Shown: in pieces, positions 18,696 through 26,127 of the stretch
Position numbering within the stretch: position 1 is the stretch's first letter
Layout: every line of letters starts with the position of its first letter
Source: G965197555 sp965197555
GTDB lineage: Bacteria; Chloroflexota; Dehalococcoidia; Lucifugimonadales; UBA3495
Length of the DNA: 64,000 nt
Reading direction: 5' to 3'
Assembly: GCA_965197555.1 (NCBI GenBank)
Contig: OZ240213.1
Location: 3,968,001-4,032,000, forward strand
The notes under the pieces: generated by a model
The model's database searches: none
What the model saw: only the letters and a program-made list of their open reading frames with translations
What the model was told of the DNA's origin: nothing
Position numbers and translations under genes: made by a program

Positions 18696-21600
18696 AAGGC
18701 GGCGGAGCGGTAGTAGCGCAGCGTGGTTGAGCCGGATGAGGCGCTGCCCTGGTTGCGCACCGTGGCCGAGAGGGTGAAGGACTCCCCGACCTCCGGGCTG
18801 CTGTCACTCACCGTAGGCGTGTCCACCACCAGGTCCGGGGCGGCGCTGACGGTGACGGTCACCGCACTGGAGCAGTTGTTGCCGGTATTGGACTCCCCGG
18901 ACACCGAGTCCACGCAGGCCCCATAGTAGTACGTGCCCGCCGTCGACGGCGCGGTCACACTGATGGACTCATCGCTGGTTCCCGAGGCCGACAGTCCGCT
19001 CACAGAATCGGTGCCGACCGCCGTATCCGACGACGAGATGCTCGAGTCGGTGGAGCGGTAGTAGCGCAGGGTGGTCGAGATGGATGAGGCACTGCCCTGG
19101 TTGCTCACCGTGGCGCTCAGCGTGAAGGACTCCTCGGTGGTCGGGCTGCTGTCGGTCACCATGGGTGTGCCAACGACAAGGTCGGGTCCAGCCGCAGCGG
19201 CAACTTCAGTGTCCCGCTGGGCCGCCACGCTGAGATCACCGTATTTCAGCACGGGGTATTGAGATGAGGATCCGAAATCCCAAGGGTCGTCGGCCGAACC
19301 GTCTCCATCCACATCCACGTTCCAAGTTGAGAAAATTCCAGTGTATTCTGTAGACGATTGCAATTCAGCCGTGGTTTTGCGGATACCGCCGTCGCTGTTG
19401 GATTGACCGCTAGTTTGCGAATCCCAGTAACTGACGTTGATGGTCGGGTCCAAGCTTCTGAGCCCGATCAATCCGCCGGAATCTGCGTTCCCGGACACAA
19501 GACCTGTGGCATAACCAGCAGTCACTGAACCTTGGAAAAGATTGCCTACCAGACCGCCGACGGATACATTGCCAGTGACGTCGCCAGCGGCGTAACTGGC
19601 GATGATGGTCGTTTCGAAGGTGTCTCCGATCAGGCCGCCTATCTCATCTCCGGTGGCGACGACATCTCCGGTAGCGTAGCCCGAAGCGATTTTGGTGCTG
19701 TGGCTGTCACCTATTAGCCCGCCAACATAGTCATCGCCGTTCACGTTTCCAGTGGCAAAGCTTGCGACAATAGTCCCGCTGAAGGAGTCTCCGACCAGTC
19801 CACCTATGGCATCGCCTCCAGACACATTGCCAGATGCGTGGCTGTTTGAAAGGGCGTCTGTATGGCTGTCTCCGACCAACCCTCCGACTTCGCTCCCCGA
19901 GCCGGACACGCTGGCGGTAGAGTAACTGTTGGTTATCGTGCTCCTAAAGCTGTCCCCGATAAGTCCGCCTACCGCACCAACACCGGAAACGCTACCCGTA
20001 ACGTAACTATCCGATATGTTGATCCCATGAGCGTCTCCCACTAACCCCCCGACAGAGCTTTTACCTGTAACGTCGACGGAGACCAATCCCACGTTCCGGA
20101 TGATAACGCCCGATACGAAGGGGTCCCCGAACAAGCCAACCTCGTCCTGGTCGCTCCGGTTTATGTAAATGTTGGTGATAGTATGACCACCTCCGTCAAA
20201 TGTGGTCCGCAGGTCAATGGGATCCCATCCGGAGCCGTCGTTCCAGTAGGCATCTCCGGCGTCCGCTTGACCGTTGCCATTGGTGTCAAAGTTCAAGTCG
20301 CTGACCAGCTCGTACCCAGAGCAACCCTCGTCGGGGCATCCCATACCTGCAACCGCGCCCGGAAAAGCTTGGGAATAACCAGACTCTCGAGACTCGCCGT
20401 CTCCGTCCAGGTCCCAGCGAATAGCATTCAGTTGGGTCAAGTTGGACACCTCGATAAGTCCATCATTGTCGGCATCATAATCTCCAGCGGTTATGCCCCC
20501 AACGGTCACGGCCACGGCGGAGGAGCAGTTGTTGGCCGTGTTGGCCTCTCCCGACACCGCGTCCACGCAGGCCCCATAGTAGTACGTGCCGGGGCTGTCC
20601 GGTGCGGTGAGGCTGATGGACTGGTTGCCTCTCTCTGAGGCTTCGAGCTGGAACACGGAGTCGGTTCCAATTTGGCTGTCACCGGTGGTGATGGTGGAGT
20701 CGGTGGAGCGGTAGTAGCGCAGCGTGGTTGAGCCGGATGAGGCGCTGCCCTGGTTCTCGACCGTGGCCGCGAAGGTGAAGGACTCCCCGACCTCCGGGCT
20801 GCTGTCGCTCACCGTAGGCGTCCCCACCACCAGGTCGGGAGCGGTGCCGACGGTTACGGCTATCGACACTGAGCAGTTGTTGTCGGTATCGTTCTCGCCC
20901 GTGACGCTGTCCACGCAGGCCCCGTAGTAGTACGTGCCGGGCGTCGACGGCGCGGTCACACTGATCGACTCAGGGCTGGTTCCCGACGGATTGAGCCCGC
21001 CCACATGGTCCGTGCCGACCGCCGTGTCCGACGACGAGATGGTGGAGTCGGCGGAGCGGTAGTAGCGCAGCGTGGTCGAGCCGGATGAGGCGCTGCCCTG
21101 GTTCTCGACCGTGGCCGCGAGGGTGAAGGACTCCCCGACCTCCGGGCTACTGTCGCTCACCGTAGGCGTCCCCACCACCAGGTCCGGGGCGGGAGGGGTT
21201 CCGACAGCCACCGCCACCCCACTGGAGCAGTTGTTGTCGGTATCGGACTCATCCCGTACCGCGTCCACGCAAGCACCGTAGTAGTACGTGCCGGGCGTCG
21301 ACGGCGCGGTAACATCGGTCCACTTGTCACTGCTCTCCATTGCGTCTAAGTGGAACACTACGTCGTCCGTTCCGACTTGCGTGTCGGCGGCGGTGATTGT
21401 CGAGTCTGTCGACCGATAATAGTGCAGGTATGTAATCCCTGATCGATCGTTGCCTTGGTTGCGCACCGTGACCTGTAGTGTGAAGGTCCCTCCGGCGTCC
21501 GGAGTGCTGCTGCTGACCGTGGGCGCGTCCACCACCAGGTCCGGCGCCTGATTGCCGCTGCCGGTGTCCGTGATGCCCGTGGCGATGTCCGACGCCGGAC

Positions 21601-22840
21601 CCGTCCCGGCGGAGTTGATGGCCGACACCCGGTAGTGCCGCGTAGTCTCCGCCGTCAACCCGGTGTGGGAATAGCTGGTGGAGGCATTGCCCGTGTTGGC
21701 CACGAGATCTGTCCAAATGGACCTGTCCTCCGAGACTTCGATCCGGTATCCCGTGATGGCCGCTCCACCATCGCTGGGTGGCGCACTCCACGACAGGTCG
21801 ATCCGGGTCTGCCCGTTCCCCGCCGCCGTCAATCCCTCAGGCGCCCCGGGCTTGCCCACCCTTGGCGCCGAGAAATAAAGCCGGATTACCGCTATCGCCT
21901 GGGCCTTGGTGATGTTGCCGCCAAAGTAGTCCCTGATGGCGGCGATGGCCTCAGCTTTGCTGACGGTCCCGTCTCCGTCATCGTCATAGGTGATGCCCAA
22001 AGAGAATCGAGAGGCCGCTTCGTTGCCGTTGCCGTCGGCATCCTGTGCGATGCCGGCCGCGATATCCACCGTCACCTCGCCGATGTCGCTGGGGGTCACG
22101 TCAAAAGTGTAAGTAACGGAGTCGAGGGCGGCAAAGTTGTCCGCAATGCCGTTGGCTACGATGATGTCATCGAGGGTGAATCCAAACACAGGCTCGCTGA
22201 AGGTGGCCGTCAGAGGGATCGGTGAGTTGATCCTCACATTGGACATGGCGCCCGGGTTAGTACGCGAGATAGAGACACTCGGCGGCACAAAGCCAACGCT
22301 TATGCTGGAGGCACCGCCAACCGGATGTTCTACGTTGTTTTCGTCCTTCAGGATTCCTGAGAACGTGTAGGTGCCCAATGTGTCGGAAGCGGTGACGATG
22401 TAGGTAAAGCTGCTTTCTCCGAACAGCACAAACTTCACTTCCTGCCCCTCGACCTCGGCCGATGAAGGTGACAGGCTGCTGGACACATAGCTGGACCCAG
22501 GCGGCAGGGTCTCGACGACTCCGCCGAAGGGGCCGTAATTGTCGACATCGATCGTCACTTCCAGCTGACCACCCAGTGCCACTGCCGGAGTGGAAAAAGA
22601 CCGCGTGGCCACTGGGGTCGTAGGCGATCCTGTGCTGTCTTGGGCGTGGACCGGCCCTCCAACGAGGGACATGACCATGGCGGCAACCGCCATCACAGTG
22701 ACGAGAAATCCGGCGATATACCTTGCCCTCTCCGTTCTCCCCCTGGGAACCCGCGAGAGCGGCCGCGGCGCCGTGGATCTCATGCTGAAGATACCCAGGT
22801 GGTCTCGCCCATACCGCCCTCCCGGAGTTGGAGTCGTCAT
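17957..22840 (-). CDS. CARDB/GLUG multidomain surface protein, N-terminal half
   Basis: 1627 residues; GGGAGG lies nine bases before ATG 22840. A basic N-region of ~40 residues precedes a signal segment ending GGPVHAQ. Next come an RSFSTPAV domain (about 80-180), a Big_12-like Ig domain (about 190-285), the EF-hand-like module (YDDDGDGTVS, here internal, 21868-21988), a fibronectin type III domain (about 330-425), three CARDB units, a GLUG-type repeat block (about 770-1170, ASYATG and VGGLVGD units) and more CARDB units. It ends at a frameshift in a CARDB unit; the partner frame (12687-17960) continues the same protein, giving about 3,380 residues. Inferred role: adhesion or matrix protein outside the cell. 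It is divergent from the regulator at 23063. Confidence 0.87.
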   Translation of the reverse strand: MTTPTPGGRYGRDHLGIFSMRSTAPRPLSRVPRGRTERARYIAGFLVTVMAVAAMVMSLVGGPVHAQDSTGSPTTPVATRSFSTPAVALGGQLEVTIDVDNYGPFGGVVETLPPGSSYVSSSLSPSSAEVEGQEVKFVLFGESSFTYIVTASDTLGTYTFSGILKDENNVEHPVGGASSISVGFVPPSVSISRTNPGAMSNVRINSPIPLTATFSEPVFGFTLDDIIVANGIADNFAALDSVTYTFDVTPSDIGEVTVDIAAGIAQDADGNGNEAASRFSLGITYDDDGDGTVSKAEAIAAIRDYFGGNITKAQAIAVIRLYFSAPRVGKPGAPEGLTAAGNGQTRIDLSWSAPPSDGGAAITGYRIEVSEDRSIWTDLVANTGNASTSYSHTGLTAETTRHYRVSAINSAGTGPASDIATGITDTGSGNQAPDLVVDAPTVSSSTPDAGGTFTLQVTVRNQGNDRSGITYLHYYRSTDSTITAADTQVGTDDVVFHLDAMESSDKWTDVTAPSTPGTYYYGACVDAVRDESDTDNNCSSGVAVAVGTPPAPDLVVGTPTVSDSSPEVGESFTLAATVENQGSASSGSTTLRYYRSADSTISSSDTAVGTDHVGGLNPSGTSPESISVTAPSTPGTYYYGACVDSVTGENDTDNNCSVSIAVTVGTAPDLVVGTPTVSDSSPEVGESFTFAATVENQGSASSGSTTLRYYRSTDSTITTGDSQIGTDSVFQLEASERGNQSISLTAPDSPGTYYYGACVDAVSGEANTANNCSSAVAVTVGGITAGDYDADNDGLIEVSNLTQLNAIRWDLDGDGESRESGYSQAFPGAVAGMGCPDEGCSGYELVSDLNFDTNGNGQADAGDAYWNDGSGWDPIDLRTTFDGGGHTITNIYINRSDQDEVGLFGDPFVSGVIIRNVGLVSVDVTGKSSVGGLVGDAHGINISDSYVTGSVSGVGAVGGLIGDSFRSTITNSYSTASVSGSGSEVGGLVGDSHTDALSNSHASGNVSGGDAIGGLVGDSFSGTIVASFATGNVNGDDYVGGLIGDSHSTKIASGYATGDVVATGDEIGGLIGDTFETTIIASYAAGDVTGNVSVGGLVGNLFQGSVTAGYATGLVSGNADSGGLIGLRSLDPTINVSYWDSQTSGQSNSDGGIRKTTAELQSSTEYTGIFSTWNVDVDGDGSADDPWDFGSSSQYPVLKYGDLSVAAQRDTEVAAAAGPDLVVGTPMVTDSSPTTEESFTLSATVSNQGSASSISTTLRYYRSTDSSISSSDTAVGTDSVSGLSASGTSDESISVTAPSTAGTYYYGACVDSVSGESNTGNNCSSAVTVTVSAAPDLVVDTPTVSDSSPEVGESFTLSATVRNQGSASSGSTTLRYYRSAAFTISSSDTAVGTDSVSGLSASGTSPESISVTAPSTPGTYYYGACVDSVTGENDTDNNCSVSIAVTVGTAPAPDLVVGTPTVSDNSPEVGKSFTLAATVENQGSASSGSTTLRYYRSADFTISSSDTAVGTDNVGGLNPSGTSPESISVTAPSTAGTYYYGACVDSVSGESNTGNNCSSAVTVTVSAAPDLVVDTPTVSDSSPEVGESFTLAATVENQGSASSGSTTLRYYRSAASRRRTRRSARTL

Positions 22841-22936
22841 CTGTAACCGCCTCCCTGTTGCAGGTCGGGGTAAGTTGCCTGACAGTGTGACAGAGAATGT
22901 TGTGTAAAGTCAGTCGAATTCCTGCCACTTAGCACC

Positions 22937-22965
22937 CCAATTTCCCACCAATTTCCAGCCAATTT
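22937..22965 (+). promoter_or_regulatory. Three CCAATTT direct repeats at 11-bp spacing (PhoB-box-like operator)
   Basis: CCAATTT occurs at 22937, 22948 and 22959. Seven-base direct repeats with four-base spacers are the known architecture of OmpR/PhoB-family operators. The site lies 100-125 bases before the PhoB-type regulator at 23063 and in the divergent promoter region of the CARDB gene. Confidence 0.6.
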
Positions 22966-23062
22966 TTGCTGCGTAATTTTCCGCAAAGTTGATACACTTA
23001 TTTGGGAGGCCCAGTGGGCCGGGAGATCGCGGTCTGTCCATACTTGAACGGAGGCGGAGAGG

Positions 23063-23918
23063 ATGGGGAATGCCGGGGGGCTGGCCCGGGAAAACGAGGC
23101 CCTGCGGCAGCGGCTGTCCCGCCTCAGCGAGGCCAGCCTGCGCACCAACGATAGCGATGAGCCCGTGAGATGCGCCGCCAGGCGGCCCCGGCGGAGGCAG
23201 CGAAGGGAACCGGAGCCGGTGCGCATCCTCTGCGTGGACGACGACCCCGAGACCCTGCGCTACGTGCGAGACGCCCTGACCCGGGCGGGCTATGCGCCCG
23301 TCGTCACGGAGGATGTGCCCCGGCTGATGGCAGAGGAGCCGCCCCGCCTGGTGCTGCTGGACCTGGTGCTGCCGGGCAGCGGCGACGGCATCGAGCTGAT
23401 GGGGCAGGTCCGGGAGATAGCCGACGTGCCGGTGATCTTCCTGTCGGTCTACGGCCAGGACGAGGTGATCGCCCGGGCCTTCGACGAGGGAGCGGCCGAC
23501 TACGTGGTCAAGCCCTTCTCGCCCACGGAGCTGGCGGCCCGCATCCGGGCGGCCCTGCGCCAGCGGGCGGCGCCGGAACTGGCGGAGCCCTCCCGGCCCT
23601 ACGTGCGGGGAGAGTTGACCGTGGACTACGCCCTGCGCCGGGTGACGCTGGCCGGAAACCCGGTGGCGCTCACCGCCATCGAGTACCGGATGCTGGTGGA
23701 GCTGTCGGCCAACGCCGGGCTTCCCCTGACCCACCAGCGCCTGCTGCAACGGGTCTGGGGGGACGGACAAGGGCCAGGACTCCGGGCCGGTGCGGAACAT
23801 CGCCAGGAGGCTGCGGCGCAAGCTGGACGACGACCCGGACGATCCCACCTACATCTTCGCCTTGCCCACCGTCGGATACCGCATGGCGGAGGCCGAGACG
23901 CAGGAAGGGGGGCCATAG
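23063..23918 (+). pseudogene. PhoB-type response regulator, frameshifted and internally shortened
   Basis: Starts at ATG 23063 behind GGAGAG. Residues 5-30 (LARENEALRQRLSRLSEASL) look like the coiled-coil start of GAF-type sensor kinases. A receiver domain begins near residue 53 with VRILCVDDDPE, LVLLDLVLPG and YVVKPFS (acid pocket, phospho-Asp and Lys present). A winged helix follows (VALTAIEYRMLVEL to RLLQRVWG), then one extra base in the G-rich run at about 23757-23765 shifts the frame. In the corrected frame the text continues GPVRNIARRLRRKLDDD and PTYIFALPTVGYRM to a stop at 23916. The kinase core expected between coiled coil and receiver is absent. The DNA-binding half is thus broken, so this is probably a decayed hybrid regulator; a sequencing error at the G-run would reduce the damage. 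Confidence 0.75.
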
Positions 23919-23984
23919 CCGCATAGTGCCCTGCGGCCGGAACATGGCGGTTCCGCAAGTCGGCCCGGAAGGTATAGGACTCAG

Positions 23985-24056
23985 GGCAAGCTGGGCTTCC
24001 GCTCCAAGCAGGAGATGGTGGTCTGGGCGGTGCGCAACAGCCTGCTGGATGATTAA
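23985..24056 (+). pseudogene. Tail of a LuxR-type response regulator HTH
   Basis: 24 codons ending in a stop, reading GKLGFRSKQEMVVWAVRN and SLLDD, match the last helices of a LuxR/NarL-type DNA-binding domain. Nothing upstream continues it. It is a second signalling relic beside the broken PhoB-type gene. Confidence 0.45.
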
Positions 24057-24225
24057 CTCCCCCGTTGGGTCTCCAGAGCCGGGAAGGCGGCCGGTGCCCG
24101 GCAAACCGGTGGAGTCAATGAGTCTGGCGTGCTGCTGGTGCCACAAGTTCCCGTCATTCAGTCCAAGTGAACAGCGGACTCGCTGCAATCGACATAGGTA
24201 GGCCCTCGCGGGCTGTCCCTGTCAC

Positions 24226-24259
24226 ACCACCGTGCGTACGGGTCCGTACACGGCGGTTC
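24226..24259 (-). ncRNA. Group IIC intron domain V
   Basis: Read on the minus strand: GAACCGCCGTGTACGGACCC, then GTACGCACGGTGGTG. This forms the 34-base catalytic hairpin typical of class C introns, 15-50 bases after the intron ORF stop. Confidence 0.85.
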
Positions 24260-24273
24260 GGGGGGTTGAGCGG

Positions 24274-25650
24274 TCAGGTCGAAGCCAGACGGGGAAGCCC
24301 AAGCGCGTCGAAGAAGGCGTTGGGAAGGGCGTAGCTGAGGGCCGGACTGCGGCTGATGCGCCAGGGGCCATGGGTGCTGCCCGCCGTTTGGGCGGCCAAC
24401 TTCTTCCTTACCCCTAGCCTGCGTAATTCCGCATACCGGTTTCGCCCCCGTTTCCACTGCTTCCAAGCGACGCAACGCAGCCGCCGCCGTATCCACGAGT
24501 CCAGGTCTCCAAGTACCGATGGGGTCTGGCAGTAGCCAAAGTAGCCTTTCCACCCCGTGAGGTATTCAGACAGTTCCTTGGTCATCCCTTCCAGTCCCGC
24601 CGTTCGCGTCCGCCGCGTCAGTTCCCGCACCCGCTCCTTGCACCGGTCCAGAGCCGCTGGGGCTATCCGCCGCCTTGGCTCCTTGCCGGACGTAAAGCTG
24701 AATCCCAGGAACTTCCGCTTCCCTGGCCTGGCCACCGCGCTCTTCCCCTGGTTTACCTTCAGCTTGAGCTTCCTGGTGATGAAGCCTGTGATGCTCTCCA
24801 TCACCCGCCGTCCTGCCCGTTCGCTGCCAACGTAGATGTTACAGTCGTCCGCGTAGCGCACAAAGCAGTGGCCCCGTCGCTCCAGCTCTCGGTCCAGTTC
24901 GTCCAACACGATGTTGGACAGGAATGGCGACAGCGGGCCGCCCTGGGGCGTCCCCTCCGTCGTCGGACTCGCCAGCCCATTCTCCATCACCCCGGCGTTC
25001 AAGAACGCCCGGATCAGTTTGAGCACCCGTTTATCCCTGACCCGCTGCGCCAGACACCCCATCAGCCGGTCGTGGTTCACTCGATCGAAGAACTTCTCCA
25101 GGTCGATGTCCACAACCCAGCGGAGACCCTCAGCGATATTCCGTTGCGCTTGGGCCACCGCCTGCTGGGCAGAGCGTCCGGGCCGAAAGCCATAGCTATG
25201 CTCCGAGAACATCCGGTCCCAGTGCTTCTGCAGAACCTGTAGCACCGCCTGCTGAATAAACCGGTCCAGCACCGTGGGAATCCCCAGTTGGCGCTCCCCA
25301 CCTCCCGGCTTGGGTATCTCCACCCGCTTCACCGGTTGCGGTTGGTAGGTCCCTTTCAGCAACTTTTCCCGGATGGCTGGCCAGTGCTCCTTGAGGTACC
25401 CCGGCAGTTCCTGGACTGTCGTCCCATCCACACCGGGACTACCTCGGTTCGCCCTGACTCGCTTCAATGCCCCCTTCAGGTTCTCTCGCTCACATACCTC
25501 CTTCATCAGCCATTCACCTACCGCCGGGCTTTCGGGTGAGCACACCGCCATAGACGTTTCGGTCCCTTCTCCGAAGGCCCTCGGGGCTTCACCCCAATCC
25601 CCTTCAGGGAAGGCCAGTCCTATCTGGATGTTCTGCCGCTCTATGCCCAT
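24274..25650 (-). CDS. ltrA: Group IIC intron reverse transcriptase/maturase
   Basis: 458 residues; class C proteins are usually about 420, so translation may start at an internal Met (MAVCSPES, residue 34). Reverse-transcriptase blocks are clear: RGSPGVDG, YQPQPVKRVEIPKPGGGERQ, FSEHSYGFRPGRS, WVVDIDLEKFFDRVNH, GTPQGGPLSP and the catalytic FVRYADD. The maturase/thumb follows (KFLGFSF, LTGWKGYFGYCQTP, RRRLRC). No HNH domain is present, as expected for class C. The protein helps the intron RNA fold and splice, and reverse-transcribes it during mobility. All catalytic residues are present, so it is probably active. It is unrelated in class to the remnant at 10453-10822. Confidence 0.93.
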   Translation of the reverse strand: MGIERQNIQIGLAFPEGDWGEAPRAFGEGTETSMAVCSPESPAVGEWLMKEVCERENLKGALKRVRANRGSPGVDGTTVQELPGYLKEHWPAIREKLLKGTYQPQPVKRVEIPKPGGGERQLGIPTVLDRFIQQAVLQVLQKHWDRMFSEHSYGFRPGRSAQQAVAQAQRNIAEGLRWVVDIDLEKFFDRVNHDRLMGCLAQRVRDKRVLKLIRAFLNAGVMENGLASPTTEGTPQGGPLSPFLSNIVLDELDRELERRGHCFVRYADDCNIYVGSERAGRRVMESITGFITRKLKLKVNQGKSAVARPGKRKFLGFSFTSGKEPRRRIAPAALDRCKERVRELTRRTRTAGLEGMTKELSEYLTGWKGYFGYCQTPSVLGDLDSWIRRRLRCVAWKQWKRGRNRYAELRRLGVRKKLAAQTAGSTHGPWRISRSPALSYALPNAFFDALGLPRLAST

Positions 25651-26071
25651 GAGATGTGCATCCTACTCGCCCCTCCCTACCGTTCGGGCCTTCAGACCGA
25701 TATTATCGGCCCTAATATGCCCTCTGCTGACTTCTGCGCCGCAGTCAGAGAGCCTCATAGCCCCCTCAGTCCCCACTCGGAGACACGGCACAGACCTCCC
25801 GGGGTAAGACCGTCAGCCTTCATCGCGCACCCGCCGGATTTACAACCCTGGCCCTTGACGGATATGGACTTCGCGACCTATTGCTCACTCGTCCGACCAG
25901 ATCCGCCTCTTATCCGGTTCCTGTTCGTCGGGTCGCGACTTTGCTCCACGCTTCCTTCAGACCCCGCCTCGCGACGACGCCCTTGCGCTTCGCTAACCCT
26001 TCTCCTCCGTCAGGATGGGTAGAGGACTTTCACCTCCAAGCCGCCGTTCATGCCCGGCACACAATAAGAAA

Positions 26072-26100
26072 GGGGCGCTAGACGTTATGCCTAGCGCCCC
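26072..26100 (-). terminator. Intrinsic terminator of the collagen-like gene and intron target site
   Basis: A perfect 10-bp stem (GGGGCGCTAG / CTAGCGCCCC) with a 9-base loop is followed on the minus strand by TTTCTTATT. It lies 28 bases after the stop of the gene at 26128-28170. The group IIC intron begins immediately after the T-tract. Confidence 0.88.
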
Positions 26101-26127
26101 AGCTTTTCGATAGGACCTCAGACCCGC

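Larger units (their letters stand above)
24194..26062 (-). mobile_element. Complete group IIC intron inserted behind a terminator
   Basis: About 1.87 kb, the usual size of group IIC introns. The 5' end (complement of 26062) starts GTGTGCCGGGCATGAACG and continues with the conserved AGGTGAAAGTCC and TTAGCGAAGCGCAAGGG elements of IIC domain I. The ORF lies in domain IV, and domain V (24226-24259) has the IIC sequence GAACCGCCGTGTACGG. The 5' junction lies directly after the T-tract of an intrinsic terminator (26072-26100), which is the known target preference of class C introns. The 3' end is estimated near 24194. It appears intact. Confidence 0.88.

Noticed and set aside
23170..24201. 343-codon frame overlapping the response regulator
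   Set aside because: Gly/Ala/Arg-rich shadow; the receiver and winged-helix motifs are in the other frames.
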